A stretch of DNA of 64,000 bases from Pantoea sp. 18069 (GCF_902706035.1 NZ_CACSJA010000009.1:1-64000); one strand, 5' to 3'; shown: positions 7,462-18,090, counted from the first letter of the stretch. The notes: generated by a model not told the origin, from the letters alone. Made by a program: numbers and translations.

Positions 7462-8315
7462 CCGTTGGCGGGTGCCGCCTGCGGCGCAATGATCTGCCCG
7501 TCGGCCGAGAACTCGGGCAGGGCGCGCAGCTGCGCGTACAGCGGCGCGAAGTCGGCTTCGGTCATGTCGAACAGCTGCTGCAGGTCGTCGATCACGAAAT
7601 AGGTCTGCTGGTAGCTGTCGATCTTGTAGCGCGAGCGCATCGCGCGTTCCACGGTGAGCGGCAGGCGCTGCGGTTGCGGGCTTTCGACCGAATGGACCAG
7701 CTCGCCACCCGAGCTCAGGATGCCCGCGCCATAGGCGCGCAGGCCGCCGGCCTCGCGTATCAGTCCGAACTCTATCGTGTACCAGTACAGCCGCGCGAGC
7801 ATTTCGCAGGCGCCCAGGCTGTGCGCCTTGATGCCGCCCTGGCCATAGCGCTGCACATAGTCGGCGAGCTGCGGGTTGAACAGCAGCGGCACATGGCCGA
7901 ACAGGTCGTGGAAGATGTCGGGCTCGACGATGTAGTCGAACTCGGCCGGCGTGCGTATCCAGTCGGTGACCGGAAAGCGGCGCGCGGCGAGCAGCTCGAA
8001 GAACGCCAGCTCGGGAATCAGCCCGGGCACGGCGACGATCTGCCAGCCCGTGGCCGGCATCAGCCGCGTGTTGATGTCCTCGAAGCGCGGAATGCGCTCA
8101 TGGGACCCGAGCGACGGCAGCGCGGCGATGAACTCCGCGCAGGCGCGCCCCGGCAGCAGCGCCGACTGGCGCGCGTGCAGACGCCGGTAGGTGTCGTGGT
8201 CGGTTTCGGTATAGGCCGCGTAATCCTGGGCGCAGGTGTAGTCGCCCGCGGCGCGGCTGTAGTCGCCGCGCGGCGGGCGCTCGGATTGTCCGTAGACCAC
8301 TGGAGCTTGTCCCAT
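7458..8315 (-). CDS. phhA: Phenylalanine-4-hydroxylase
   Basis: A 285-aa iron- and pterin-dependent monooxygenase converting phenylalanine to tyrosine, the first step of aerobic phenylalanine breakdown. The catalytic core contains HDLFGHVPLL, whose two His bind iron, and YWYTIEFGLI, whose Glu is the third ligand. Like other bacterial enzymes it lacks the N-terminal ACT regulatory domain. The gene lies 28 bp downstream of hppD on the same strand, and the two reactions are consecutive apart from a transaminase. No pterin dehydratase (phhB) is visible nearby. Expression is probably from the hppD promoter. Confidence 0.95.
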   Translation of the reverse strand: MGQAPVVYGQSERPPRGDYSRAAGDYTCAQDYAAYTETDHDTYRRLHARQSALLPGRACAEFIAALPSLGSHERIPRFEDINTRLMPATGWQIVAVPGLIPELAFFELLAARRFPVTDWIRTPAEFDYIVEPDIFHDLFGHVPLLFNPQLADYVQRYGQGGIKAHSLGACEMLARLYWYTIEFGLIREAGGLRAYGAGILSSGGELVHSVESPQPQRLPLTVERAMRSRYKIDSYQQTYFVIDDLQQLFDMTEADFAPLYAQLRALPEFSADGQIIAPQAAPANG

Positions 8316-8343
8316 GGCTTTTCTCCCGGGGAAGGCACTTGCC

Positions 8344-9483
<1,140 letters not shown>

Positions 9484-9586
9484 GGTGGTGTCTCCTGCCG
9501 GGGTGGCGGTCGGTGGGTATGGAGTCCACTGTAGAACTTGCTGGCCGTGAATTCCTGCGTTGTTGCACAGATGTACGCGCCAGATT

Positions 9587-9621
9587 TGCATGAAAAGTGC
9601 AAGGAAGACACATTTCATGCA
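9587..9621. promoter_or_regulatory. Inverted repeat, probable operator between hppD and the Lrp-type gene
   Basis: TGCATGAAA (9587-9595) and TTTCATGCA (9613-9621) are perfect 9-bp inverted arms, with centres 26 bp apart. They lie in the 200-bp divergent promoter region. Lrp/AsnC proteins bind partly symmetric A+T-containing sites in such places, so this is a good candidate operator for control of hppD-phhA and autoregulation. Confidence 0.6.
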
Positions 9622-9683
9622 GTTTTTGAGGGTGATTCGGGGAAACCCTGGGTGTTTTTGCCCGCATCCGTAGAATGCCGGCC

Positions 9684-10166
9684 ATGAGCGCAACGCAAGC
9701 AATCGACAAACTGGACCGTGCCATTCTGCGGCGCCTGCAGGAAAACGGCCGCGAAACCTATGACGTGATCGGCGAGCAGGTCGGCCTTTCGCCCAGTGCC
9801 GTGCTGCGCCGCGTCAAGCGGCTCGAAGAAGCGGGCGTGATCGACCGCTATGTCGCGCTGGTGCGCCCCGAGACCGTGGGCCTGGGCCTGACCGCCTATC
9901 TCAACGTGCGGCTAGAGAAGTACACCGAAACCAGCAAGCGCAATCCCATGGATGTGTTCCGCGCCAGCGTGCAGACCTGGCCCGAAGTCGTCGAATGCGC
10001 GTCGCTGACCGGCGAGATGGACTATCTGCTGCGCGTCGTGGTCAGCGACATGGCGCATTACAGCCGCTTCATCATGGACACGCTGCTCAAGCACCCGAGC
10101 GTGCAGGACTGCAAAACCAGCTTTGTGCTGGACCGCGTCAAGGCGACGACGGCCGTGCCGGTCTAG
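9684..10166 (+). CDS. Lrp/AsnC family transcriptional regulator
   Basis: A 160-aa regulator with an N-terminal AsnC-type helix-turn-helix (about residues 6-65: [20 protein letters not shown] then [19 protein letters not shown]) and a C-terminal RAM ligand-binding domain containing the conserved [13 protein letters not shown]. It is transcribed divergently from hppD-phhA, so control of that operon in response to tyrosine or phenylalanine is inferred. The ATG at 9684 ([11 protein letters not shown]) fits family length; the ATG three codons upstream is possible. Confidence 0.9.
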   Translation: MSATQAIDKLDRAILRRLQENGRETYDVIGEQVGLSPSAVLRRVKRLEEAGVIDRYVALVRPETVGLGLTAYLNVRLEKYTETSKRNPMDVFRASVQTWPEVVECASLTGEMDYLLRVVVSDMAHYSRFIMDTLLKHPSVQDCKTSFVLDRVKATTAVPV

Positions 10167-10190
10167 CCTGCCCTCGGCCCTTCGTCAGCC

Positions 10191-10289
10191 GTTCGTTCTG
10201 AGCGAGGCGAAGCCTCGCCAGGCGTTATCAAGCAACAGCGTGGCATGAGGGCAGGCCGTTCATGGTTCGACGGGTTCACCACGAACGGG
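10191..10289 (+). repeat. Dispersed intergenic repeat, family A, copy 2
   Basis: Homologous to 6121-6218 in the same orientation, with scattered substitutions. It again begins with CGTTCGT and ends with ACGAACG, a terminal inverted pair. It occupies most of the 255-bp gap between the Lrp-type gene and the GNAT gene. The remainder of the gap (10290-10421) is the likely promoter of the GNAT gene. Confidence 0.75.
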
Positions 10290-10421
10290 GGGAGTGCGGC
10301 CCGCAACGAACGGCCTGCGCTCAAGCCATGCGCACTGAAAGCGTTGCAAGCTCGCATCGTTTGCATGCTGCACTGCAACATGTTTCTTGAAGGGTATAGG
10401 GTAATCCCCTATATTCGAGGC

Positions 10422-11150
10422 ATGAACGTTTCTATTGACTGGTTGAGGTCTTCCTGGCGCGCGGGCACGCAGATGTTGCGCCCGGTTGCCAGCCCGTCAC
10501 CCCGCTTCATCACCTTGGGCCGTCCTGCCATGGTTCCTATTCGCACCTTGGGTGCGCGCCACCGCCACAGCGTGGGCCGCCATCTGCTCAAGCTCGACAC
10601 TGCCGACCGTTACCTGCGTTTTGGCTATGCGGCCAGCGACGAGCAGGTGCTGCGTTATGTGCAGCAGCTCGATTTCGACCGCGACCAGGTATTCGGCATC
10701 TACAACCGGCGCCTGGAGCTGATCGCCATGGCGCACCTCGCCTATGGGCCCCATCCCGAGCACCATCGCTGCGCCGAGTTCGGCGTGTCCGTGCTCAAGC
10801 AGGCGCGTGGCAAGGGCCTGGGCAAGCGTCTGTTCGACCATGCGATCGTGCATGGGCGCACGCGCGGCGTGAGCATGATGTTCATCCATGCGCTGTCCGA
10901 GAACACCGCGATGCTCAAGATCGCGCGCAAGGCCGGTGCCGTGGTCACGCGCGACGGCTCGGAGTCCGAAGCCTATCTGCAGCTGCCGCCTGCGGGCATA
11001 GACACGCACATGGAGCAGATGCTCAACCAGCAGGTCGCCGAAGTCGACTACCAGCTCAAGAAGCAGGCCAGGCAGTTCTGGAGCTTTCTGGCGGGCATGC
11101 AGGAGATTCGCCAGGGCATGCGCGAAGGCCGCCACAAGACCGGGGCCTGA
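10422..11150 (+). CDS. GNAT-family N-acetyltransferase
   Basis: A 242-aa protein with a central GNAT fold. The acetyl-CoA binding signature is seen as QARGKGLGKRLFDHA (about residues 127-141), followed by the typical SENTAMLKIARKAGAV segment. The ~40 N-terminal residues and a C-terminal helical tail of ~60 residues lie outside the core fold. The start at 10422 follows CGAGG closely; the open frame extends 59 codons further back into repeat DNA and is not credited. Substrate unknown. It may be transcribed alone, as corC begins 147 bp downstream. Confidence 0.78.
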   Translation: MNVSIDWLRSSWRAGTQMLRPVASPSPRFITLGRPAMVPIRTLGARHRHSVGRHLLKLDTADRYLRFGYAASDEQVLRYVQQLDFDRDQVFGIYNRRLELIAMAHLAYGPHPEHHRCAEFGVSVLKQARGKGLGKRLFDHAIVHGRTRGVSMMFIHALSENTAMLKIARKAGAVVTRDGSESEAYLQLPPAGIDTHMEQMLNQQVAEVDYQLKKQARQFWSFLAGMQEIRQGMREGRHKTGA

Positions 11151-11297
11151 GGCGCGGCAGCCGCGGCCATGGCGCGCCTTGGGCGCCAAGAGGGCCATGG
11201 CGCAACGGGGATTTCTCGCAAACGCCACACATCAAACGCGGGCAATCCGCTATCCTTGCAGCTTGTTCCACTACCGCACGTCCTGCATTCCAAGACA

Positions 11298-12179
11298 GTG
11301 TCAGACCCGCATTCTGCTCGTTCTTCCGAAAAGGAAGACAAGCGCAGTTTTCTGCAAAAAGTCGCTGAATTCATCCATCCGGCCCCCGAGTCCACCGATG
11401 AATTGATCGAAACCCTGGCGGAAGCCGAAGACAAGCAAGTCATTGGCGCCGATTCCCGCGTAATGCTCGAACGCGTGATCCGGATGGCCGACATGACGGC
11501 CGGCGACGTGATGGTCGCCTCGACACGGATGGACCTCGTCAACATCGACGATCCTTTCGACGTCATCCTGCACCAGGTCATCACCACCGCCCATTCGCGC
11601 TTTCCCATCTACCAGGGCGAGCGGGAAAACATCATCGGCATCCTGCTGGCCAAGGACCTTCTCAAGCTCCAGCGCGCCCCCGAACTCAATCTGCGCGCGC
11701 TGCTGCGCCCCGCGGTGTTCGTTCCCGAGAGCAAGGGCCTGCACGATCTGCTGCGCGAGTTCCGCGGCAACCGCAGCCACCTGGCGATCGTCATCGACGA
11801 GTTCGGCCGCGTTGCCGGCCTGGTCACCATCGAGGACGTGCTCGAGGAAATCGTCGGCGAGATCGAAGACGAGTTCGACATTCCCGAAGACGAAGGCGAC
11901 ATCTTCGCGCTGGCCGACAGCAGCTACCGTGTCTCGGGCGACACGTCGGTCGAGCGCGTGGCCGAAGCATTCGATGTGGTCCTCCAGGCCACCGACCCCG
12001 AAGACGATTTCGAGACCATAGGCGGGCTGATTGCGCATGAAATGGGCCATGTGCCCAAGCGTGGCGAATACCTGCAGATGAAGGGCCTGGGCTTCACCGT
12101 GCTGCACACCAAGGGCGGTGCCGTGCGCTGGTTCCGCGTGGTGCGCGAGCATGCGCCGGACAGCCTGGTGAGCAACTGA
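11298..12179 (+). CDS. corC: CBS-domain protein CorC/HlyC (magnesium/cobalt efflux, membrane-repair associated)
   Basis: A 293-aa cytoplasmic protein with paired CBS domains (about residues 65-190, including MTAGDVMVASTRMD and GLVTIEDVLEEIVGEIEDE) and a C-terminal CorC_HlyC domain (about residues 205-285). The GTG start at 11298 gives the family N-terminus VSDPHSARSSEKEDKRSFL; upstream codons do not resemble the family. It lies 8 bp before lnt, an arrangement conserved in many proteobacteria (corC/ybeX-lnt), so the two are probably co-transcribed. A role in Mg/Co homeostasis is from family knowledge. Confidence 0.9.
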   Translation: MSDPHSARSSEKEDKRSFLQKVAEFIHPAPESTDELIETLAEAEDKQVIGADSRVMLERVIRMADMTAGDVMVASTRMDLVNIDDPFDVILHQVITTAHSRFPIYQGERENIIGILLAKDLLKLQRAPELNLRALLRPAVFVPESKGLHDLLREFRGNRSHLAIVIDEFGRVAGLVTIEDVLEEIVGEIEDEFDIPEDEGDIFALADSSYRVSGDTSVERVAEAFDVVLQATDPEDDFETIGGLIAHEMGHVPKRGEYLQMKGLGFTVLHTKGGAVRWFRVVREHAPDSLVSN

Positions 12180-12187
12180 ACGCCCGC

Positions 12188-13768
12188 ATGGCTTTGCTTT
12201 CGCCCGGCCGCGCGGCCTTCTGGCTGCCGGCGGCCGTCGTGGCCGCCGCGGGCCTGGCCCAGGCGCTGTCGATCGCCTGGCCCGCAGGAGGGCAGCCGCT
12301 GTGGTGGCTGCAGATCCTGTCGCTGGCGCTGTTCGCCCATGGCCTGCGCGCCGTGGCGGCGCCGCGGCGCGCCGCGGCGCTCGCCTTCGTGTTCGCCACC
12401 TGCTGGCTGGCCGCGACGTTCTGGTGGCTGTTCATCTCCATGCACACCTATGGCGGCCTGCCCGCGCCGCTGGCGGTGCTGGCGGTGCTCGGACTGGCCG
12501 CGTTTCTCGGCAGCTATTACGCGCTCGCGGCCTGGGCCTTTGCGCGCTTGAAACCTTCGGGCGCGCTGGCCTCGGCGCTGCTGTTTGCGGCCTGCTGGAC
12601 GCTGGCCGAACTGGCACGCGGCAGTCTCTTCACCGGCTTTCCCTGGGGCGCGGGCGGCTATGCCCATGTCGACGGGCCGCTGTCCGTGCTGCCGCGCTGG
12701 CTGGGCGTCTACGGCACCGGGGCCGTCGCGGCCGCGCTCGCCTATGGGCTGGCCGGGCTGCGGGCCCGGCATCTGCGCCAGGCGCGCAGCGGGGCGCTGC
12801 TGCTGGCCGGCGCGGCGCTGCTCGCCGGCCTGTTCTGGCAGCGTGACTGCGCGCTGCGCGCCTGCCTGGCCGCCGCGCCGGCCGCACAGCCAGGCGCGAT
12901 CAGCGTGGCCCTGCTGCAGGGCAATATCCCCCAGGACGAGAAATTCGAGCCCGGCAGCGGCGTGCCGCTGGCGCTGGACTGGTATTCGCGTGCGCTGCGC
13001 AGCACCGATGCCCAACTGGTGGTCGCGCCCGAAACCGCGATTCCGCTGCTGCCCCAGCAACTGCCGCTCGACTACATGGCGATACTGCAGCAGCATTTCA
13101 GCCAGGGCCCGCAGGCCGCGCTGATCGGCATTCCGCTGGGCAACCCGCTCGAAGGCTATGCCAATGCCGTGATCGGCCTGGTGCCGGGCGAGGCCTCGGT
13201 ATACCGCTACGACAAGCACCATCTGGTGCCGTTCGGCGAATTCATCCCGCCGCTGTTTCGCTGGTTCACCGAGATGATGAACATCCCCTTGGGCGACTTC
13301 AACCGCGGCAGCCTGGACCAGCCTTCCATGGACTGGGCCGGCCAGCGGCTCGCGCCCAACATCTGCTATGAAGATTTGTTCGGCGAGGAACTTGGGCTGC
13401 GGTTTCGCGATCCGAGCACGGCGCCGACGATTTTCGTCAACGTGAGCAATATCGGCTGGTTCGGCGACAGCGTCGCCATCGACCAGCATCTGGCGATCAG
13501 CCGCATGCGCGCGCTCGAGTTCGAGCGGCCCATGCTGCGCGCCACGAATACCGGCGCCACGGTGATCATCGACCACCATGGCGACGTGACCCAGGCGCTC
13601 GCGCCGCATGAGCGCGGCGTGCTGTCCGGCAGTGTCCAGGGACGCGACGGAATCACGCCTTTTGCGCGCTGGGTGCGCTGGGCCGGACAGCTGCCGCTAT
13701 GGCTGTTGGCCGCGCTGGCACTGGGCTGTGCAGCCTGGCGACAGCGAAAGTTCAGCCAGGGCAAGTAG
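12188..13768 (+). CDS. lnt: Apolipoprotein N-acyltransferase
   Basis: A 526-aa inner-membrane enzyme that adds the third acyl chain to the N-terminal Cys of lipoproteins, needed for sorting to the outer membrane. The N-terminal ~220 residues hold multiple hydrophobic segments. The nitrilase-like periplasmic domain has the catalytic triad: Glu in VVAPETAIPLL (about 281), Lys in DKHHLVPFGEF (about 343) and Cys in PNICYEDLFG (about 393). A final hydrophobic segment (LPLWLLAALALGCAAW) anchors the C-terminus. It follows corC with an 8-bp gap. Confidence 0.95.
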   Translation: MALLSPGRAAFWLPAAVVAAAGLAQALSIAWPAGGQPLWWLQILSLALFAHGLRAVAAPRRAAALAFVFATCWLAATFWWLFISMHTYGGLPAPLAVLAVLGLAAFLGSYYALAAWAFARLKPSGALASALLFAACWTLAELARGSLFTGFPWGAGGYAHVDGPLSVLPRWLGVYGTGAVAAALAYGLAGLRARHLRQARSGALLLAGAALLAGLFWQRDCALRACLAAAPAAQPGAISVALLQGNIPQDEKFEPGSGVPLALDWYSRALRSTDAQLVVAPETAIPLLPQQLPLDYMAILQQHFSQGPQAALIGIPLGNPLEGYANAVIGLVPGEASVYRYDKHHLVPFGEFIPPLFRWFTEMMNIPLGDFNRGSLDQPSMDWAGQRLAPNICYEDLFGEELGLRFRDPSTAPTIFVNVSNIGWFGDSVAIDQHLAISRMRALEFERPMLRATNTGATVIIDHHGDVTQALAPHERGVLSGSVQGRDGITPFARWVRWAGQLPLWLLAALALGCAAWRQRKFSQGK

Positions 13769-13930
13769 ACTGTCGTCTTTTGAAGTATCCGTGTTCTTTT
13801 GCATTTGCAGGGTCTTTGCGGTTATACGGCGCCGCCGTGGGCCGGATAATGCGCGCCTGTGGCGCTGCGAAATGCTGCGAATCACGCGACAACGAAGCGG
13901 TGAGTGCACCGCTGTGGAGCAAGTTTGATA

Positions 13931-14455
13931 ATGGCCGATTCCTTTTCCTACCAGCAACTGATCGCCTCCGGCGAGGGCAAGCTGTTCACTCCTGATTCCG
14001 GGCGCCTGCCTTTGCCTCCCATGCTGATGTTCGATCGCATCACGCACATCGCCAGCGAAGGCGGCGAGCATGGTCTGGGCAAGATCGTGGCCGAACTCGA
14101 CGTGAACCCCGACCTGTGGTTTTTCAAATGCCATTTCCAGGGCGATCCGGTGATGCCGGGCTGCCTGGGGCTCGACGCCATGTGGCAGTTGATTGGCTTT
14201 TACCTGACCTGGCTGCAACTGCCCGGTCGTGGCCGTGCGCTCGGCGCCGGCGAAGTCAAGTTCACCGGCGAAGTGGGGCCCGACGTCAAGTTGGTGACCT
14301 ACGAAATCGACATCAAACGCCTGATCAAGCGCAAACTCAACATGGCCATCGGCGACGCACGCCTGCTGGCCGACGGCAAGCTCATCTATACGGCAACCGA
14401 CCTGCGCGTGGGTTTGTTCATGCGTGAGGGCAAAACCGAAGGATCTGCAGAATGA
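13931..14455 (+). CDS. fabA: 3-hydroxydecanoyl-ACP dehydratase/isomerase
   Basis: A 174-aa hot-dog-fold enzyme that dehydrates 3-hydroxydecanoyl-ACP and isomerises the trans-2 to the cis-3 product, the branch point of unsaturated fatty acid synthesis. The catalytic His is in [12 protein letters not shown] (about residue 68), and the Asp in GLDAMWQL follows. The ATG at 13931 ([10 protein letters not shown]) matches family N-termini, with GGAGCAAG upstream. Its stop overlaps the fabB start (ATGA), so translation is coupled. The 162 bp after lnt should contain the fabAB promoter; no clear regulator site was recognised. Confidence 0.95.
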   Translation: MADSFSYQQLIASGEGKLFTPDSGRLPLPPMLMFDRITHIASEGGEHGLGKIVAELDVNPDLWFFKCHFQGDPVMPGCLGLDAMWQLIGFYLTWLQLPGRGRALGAGEVKFTGEVGPDVKLVTYEIDIKRLIKRKLNMAIGDARLLADGKLIYTATDLRVGLFMREGKTEGSAE

Positions 14456-15672
14456 AGCGTCGGGTTGTGATTACGGGCACGGGCATCGTCTCGTGCATCG
14501 GTAACGACAATGCAGCGGTCGAGGCCTCGCTGCGCGAGAGCCGTTCGGGCATTCGGGCCATGCCCGAGTTCACCGAACTGGGCATGCGCAGCCAGGTGGC
14601 CGGCATTCCGCAAATTGATGTCGAGGCATTGATCGACCGCAAGCAGTTGCGTTTCATGGGCGATGCGGCGGCCTATGCGCAGATTGCGCTGACCCAGGCC
14701 ATCGCCGAGGCCGGACTCACACCCGAGCAGGTTTCCCATCCGCGCACCGGCCTGATCATGGGCTCGGGCGGCGGCTCGCCCGCCAACCAGATCGAAGCCG
14801 CGGACACGCTGCGCGAAAAAGGCATACGCCGCGTCGGCCCCTACCAGGTCACGCGCTGCATGAGCTCCACGGTCTCGGCCTGCCTGTCGACGAATTTCGC
14901 CATCAAGGGCATCAACTACTCGATCACCTCGGCCTGCTCGACTTCGGCGCACTGCATAGGCTCCGCGGCCCAGCAGATCGCCTGGGGCATGCAGGACGTG
15001 ATGTTCGCCGGCGGCGGCGAAGAGCTGTCCTGGGGCATGTCGCTGCTGTTCGACGGCATGGGCGCGATGTCCAGCAAGTACAACGCCACGCCCGAGAAGG
15101 CCGCACGCGCCTATGACGCCAACCGCGATGGCTTCGTGATCGCCGGCGGCGGCGGCGCCGTGGTGCTCGAAAGCCTGGAGCATGCGCTCGCGCGCGGCGC
15201 CAACATCCTCGGCGAAGTCGTGGGCTTCGGCGCCACGTCCGACGGCGAGGACATGGTCGCGCCTTCGGGCGACGGCGCCATTGCCTGCATGCGCCAGGCC
15301 ATCGAAGGCCTGGACGGCCCCATCGACTACATCAACACCCACGGCACTTCGACCCCGGTCGGTGACGTGCCCGAACTGCGCGCCATCCGCGAAGTCTTCG
15401 GTGAACAGGTTCCGCCGTTCTCGTCGACCAAGTCGCTGACCGGCCACTCGCTGGGCGCGACCGGCGTGCAGGAAGCGATCTACTGCCTGCTGATGCTCAA
15501 CAAGGGCTTCATCGCCGGCTCGGCCAACGTCGAGACGCCCGACCCCGCGGTCGAAGGCATGCCGCTGGTCACCGAGACCCGCGACGCCCCGCTGCGCCAG
15601 GTGCTGTCCAACAGCTTCGGCTTTGGCGGCACGAACGCCAGCCTGGTGCTGCGCCGCTGGGAAGGCGCGTAA
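14452..15672 (+). CDS. fabB: Beta-ketoacyl-ACP synthase I
   Basis: A 406-aa condensing enzyme that elongates acyl-ACPs and, together with FabA, makes unsaturated fatty acids. The Cys-His-His catalytic set is visible: Cys in [10 protein letters not shown] (about 162), His in [11 protein letters not shown] and His in [12 protein letters not shown]. Length is normal. It overlaps fabA by four bases. A strong intrinsic terminator follows at 15698. Confidence 0.95.
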   Translation: MKRRVVITGTGIVSCIGNDNAAVEASLRESRSGIRAMPEFTELGMRSQVAGIPQIDVEALIDRKQLRFMGDAAAYAQIALTQAIAEAGLTPEQVSHPRTGLIMGSGGGSPANQIEAADTLREKGIRRVGPYQVTRCMSSTVSACLSTNFAIKGINYSITSACSTSAHCIGSAAQQIAWGMQDVMFAGGGEELSWGMSLLFDGMGAMSSKYNATPEKAARAYDANRDGFVIAGGGGAVVLESLEHALARGANILGEVVGFGATSDGEDMVAPSGDGAIACMRQAIEGLDGPIDYINTHGTSTPVGDVPELRAIREVFGEQVPPFSSTKSLTGHSLGATGVQEAIYCLLMLNKGFIAGSANVETPDPAVEGMPLVTETRDAPLRQVLSNSFGFGGTNASLVLRRWEGA

Positions 15673-15697
15673 GCCCTCGGCCGCCCTGCGGCCAGAC

Positions 15698-15736
15698 AAA
15701 CCCCGTCGCCGTCACCGGCCACGGGGTTTTGTTTTG
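15698..15736 (+). terminator. Intrinsic terminator after fabB, probably bidirectional
   Basis: AAACCCCGT (15698-15706) pairs with ACGGGGTTT (15721-15729), followed by TGTTTTGT. The A-run on the left arm means it could also serve the convergent zinc-ribbon gene that ends at 15743. Confidence 0.85.
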
Positions 15737-15742
15737 TCCGGG

Positions 15743-16897
15743 CTATTGCATCGCCGACAACAGCAGCACCCCGATCAGCAACGCAAACAGCACCGCCAGC
15801 GTGATCTTCACCCAGCTGTACGGCTGCTCGCCCGCGATCTGGCCGGTGTAGCCGTTGGCGACGATCTGGTAGTTCTTGCGGCCGTAGGTGTAGCCTACGA
15901 GCCAGACCGGCATCAGCGTGTGCTTGAAGGTGCGGCCCTGGTAGCGGCTTTGCACGCGCAGGTTGCGCTGGGTGTCGCCCGGCACCTGGCGCGCGCACAT
16001 CTGCCGCACTGCGGCGTCCATGTCCTGCTGGTTGAGTTGCGCGGCCTGGCCCAGGTCGACCTGGTAGCGTTCCACGGTCCAGCCGCGCACGAACTCGGGC
16101 GTATAGGGCTTGAGGTCGGTCGTGGTCGGGAAGGGCTCGATCCTGCGCAGCAGCGCGGCGTGCACACCCACCGTGCCCGGCACCAGCGCGTCGTCGAAGA
16201 AATGCGCGAGTTGCCCTGCGGCCGGCTCCCAGCGCACATGCTGGACCTGGCGCGTCTGGGAGTTGCCATTGGCGTCGCGGTAGGTTTCGGTGGTGTAGTA
16301 GTAGAAGCCGGCATCGGCCTGCCAGGTGGCCTGCACATGGGCGTCGAACGTCCAGTAGGGCAGGTACAGGCCCTTGAGCGTGTCGGTCAGCGCGGCGTTC
16401 CTGAGCTTGTTCGGCGCGAACCAGCGCGAGCCATACCATTGGCGGATCGCGTCGCGGATCTGGCCGTCGCTGATCCTGAACGGCAGAATGCTTTGCGGCG
16501 TGATCGCGTCGTTGCGTTCCTCGTGCGCGACGATGGCCGGCGAGCCGCAGAAATCGCAGCGCTGGGCCGTGCGCCCGTCGACGAACACCGAGATCGCGCG
16601 GCAGTTTTGGCATTGCACTTCGCGCCGTTGCGGGCCCCAGCCCCGGCCGGCCTGCGGGCTTTGCAGCGCCGCGGCCAGGTCCTGCTCGACCACGGCGTTG
16701 CCCAGTTCCTCGCGCTGCGCTTCGCTCCAGGGCACGAGCGTGCCGCAGTAGGGGCAGCGCAGCGACTGGGCCTTGGGGTTCCATTCGAGGTTGGCGCCGC
16801 ATTCGGGGCAGGGATGCTTGCCGACCAGCGCGGGCCGCGGCGTTTCGGCCACGGCCGAATAGCCGGCGTCAGGAGAGCGGGAAGGTTCTGGGGTCAC
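15743..16897 (-). CDS. Zinc-ribbon membrane protein (TFIIB-type zinc ribbons)
   Basis: A ~384-aa protein with two CxxC-type zinc ribbons near the N-terminus: CPECGANL with CPYCGTLV, then CQNCRAIS with CDFCGSPA. A ~200-residue region rich in aromatic residues follows, with one C-terminal membrane helix (ITLAVLFALLIGVLLLSAM). The GTG at 16897 is preferred because AAGGTGG lies upstream; a TTG at 16921 is also possible. It lies downstream of the SPFH protein on the same strand with a short gap, and such zinc-ribbon genes are recurrent partners of SPFH genes. Function unknown; a membrane-associated assembly is inferred. Confidence 0.8.
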   Translation of the reverse strand: MTPEPSRSPDAGYSAVAETPRPALVGKHPCPECGANLEWNPKAQSLRCPYCGTLVPWSEAQREELGNAVVEQDLAAALQSPQAGRGWGPQRREVQCQNCRAISVFVDGRTAQRCDFCGSPAIVAHEERNDAITPQSILPFRISDGQIRDAIRQWYGSRWFAPNKLRNAALTDTLKGLYLPYWTFDAHVQATWQADAGFYYYTTETYRDANGNSQTRQVQHVRWEPAAGQLAHFFDDALVPGTVGVHAALLRRIEPFPTTTDLKPYTPEFVRGWTVERYQVDLGQAAQLNQQDMDAAVRQMCARQVPGDTQRNLRVQSRYQGRTFKHTLMPVWLVGYTYGRKNYQIVANGYTGQIAGEQPYSWVKITLAVLFALLIGVLLLSAMQ

Positions 16898-16953
16898 GGC
16901 CAAGCCACCTTGGCGCCGCAAGGGCGCCGGTCAATCTGCTGGAAGGGGCTGGC

Positions 16954-18090
16954 TCAGCCGCGCAGGAATTCGTCCAGCGCAGTTTGCGCAATGCGCCAGC
17001 TGCTGCCGATCTTGCGTGCCTTGAGGTGGCCGGCCTCGATTTCAGACATCACGTCGTCGAGGCCCACGCCCAGCAACTGCGCGGCCTGCTCGGGCGTGAG
17101 CACCTGCAGCGCGGCCGGGGCTGCGGCCGGTGTCTGGGTGGCCTGGGCGGCCGCGGGTGAAAATGCGTCCGCTGGCGCGACTGCGCCGGCATTGGCCGTA
17201 CCGGCAACGCCTGCCGTGCCCACGCCGGCCGGCGCCGACTGCATGCTGCGCATCATTTCCTGCGCCATGCCAAAGCCCATGGCCATGGTCGCGGGCATGG
17301 TGGCCGCGGCGCTGCCTTCGCCGCCGGCCGCCATGGCCTGGCCCATCTGGTACTTCACATAGTCGTTGAGGTTGCCGATCGCGCCCATGCTCGAGCGCTT
17401 GTCGATCGCCTGCTCGACTTCGGGCGGCACCGACACGTTCTCGAGAATGAAGCTGCTGATCTCCAGGCCATACTTCTCGCGCATCGCCGGGTTGATCAGC
17501 TGCAGCAGCGCATCGCCCAGGTCGCTGTAGCGCGTGGCGACGTCGAGCACCGGTACATGCGCCTTGGCCAGCGCTTCGGTGAACACGCTGACGATGCGCG
17601 AGCGCATGGTGTCGGCGAACTCGTCGAGGCGGAAGTTCTGGTCGGTGCCCGCGACTTCCTTGAGGAACTTGGGTGCCTCGACGATGCGGAAGTCGTAGGA
17701 GCCGAAAGCGCGGATGCGGACCACGCCGAAGTCCTTGTCGCGCAGCATCACCGGGTTGGCCGTGCCCCATTTGTTGCCGGTGAACAGCCGCGTGTTGAGG
17801 TAGTAGACGTCGCACTTGAACGGCGACTGGAAGCCGTACTTCCAGCCCTGCAGCGTCGACAGGATGGGAATGTTCTGCGTGCTCAGCGTATGCCGGCCCG
17901 GCTGGAACAGGTCGGCGAACTGGCCTTCGGAGACGAACTGCACCTGCTGCGACTCGCGCACGATGAGCTGGGCGCCGTTCTTGATTTCCTTGTCTTCGTC
18001 GGGCCAGCGGTAGGACAGGGTGTCGCGCGAATCATCGGTCCATTCGATGACCTCGATCAGTTGCTTGGTGATGATTTTCAACAGACTCAT
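16954..18090 (-). CDS. SPFH-domain protein with C-terminal helix-turn-helix
   Basis: A 378-aa protein. Residues ~15-235 are an SPFH/Band-7-type domain of the 'virion core'/YdjI class (SYRWPDEDKEIKNGAQLIV, NRLFTG-like region, FILENVSVPPEVEQAIDKRS). A flexible Ala/Gly/Met-rich stretch (about 250-325) precedes a C-terminal excisionase-like helix-turn-helix (LTPEQAAQLLGVGLDDVMSE through SWRIAQTALDEFL). The start at 18090 (MSLLKIITKQLIEVIEW) follows AAGG. No transmembrane segment is seen. It probably shares a transcript with the zinc-ribbon gene. The fused HTH may bind protein or DNA; this is not determined. Confidence 0.83.
   Translation of the reverse strand: MSLLKIITKQLIEVIEWTDDSRDTLSYRWPDEDKEIKNGAQLIVRESQQVQFVSEGQFADLFQPGRHTLSTQNIPILSTLQGWKYGFQSPFKCDVYYLNTRLFTGNKWGTANPVMLRDKDFGVVRIRAFGSYDFRIVEAPKFLKEVAGTDQNFRLDEFADTMRSRIVSVFTEALAKAHVPVLDVATRYSDLGDALLQLINPAMREKYGLEISSFILENVSVPPEVEQAIDKRSSMGAIGNLNDYVKYQMGQAMAAGGEGSAAATMPATMAMGFGMAQEMMRSMQSAPAGVGTAGVAGTANAGAVAPADAFSPAAAQATQTPAAAPAALQVLTPEQAAQLLGVGLDDVMSEIEAGHLKARKIGSSWRIAQTALDEFLRG

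Noticed and set aside
10245..10421. 59-codon N-terminal extension of the GNAT protein
   Set aside because: The codons come from the dispersed repeat and the following intergenic DNA. The internal ATG at 10422 gives a better protein start.
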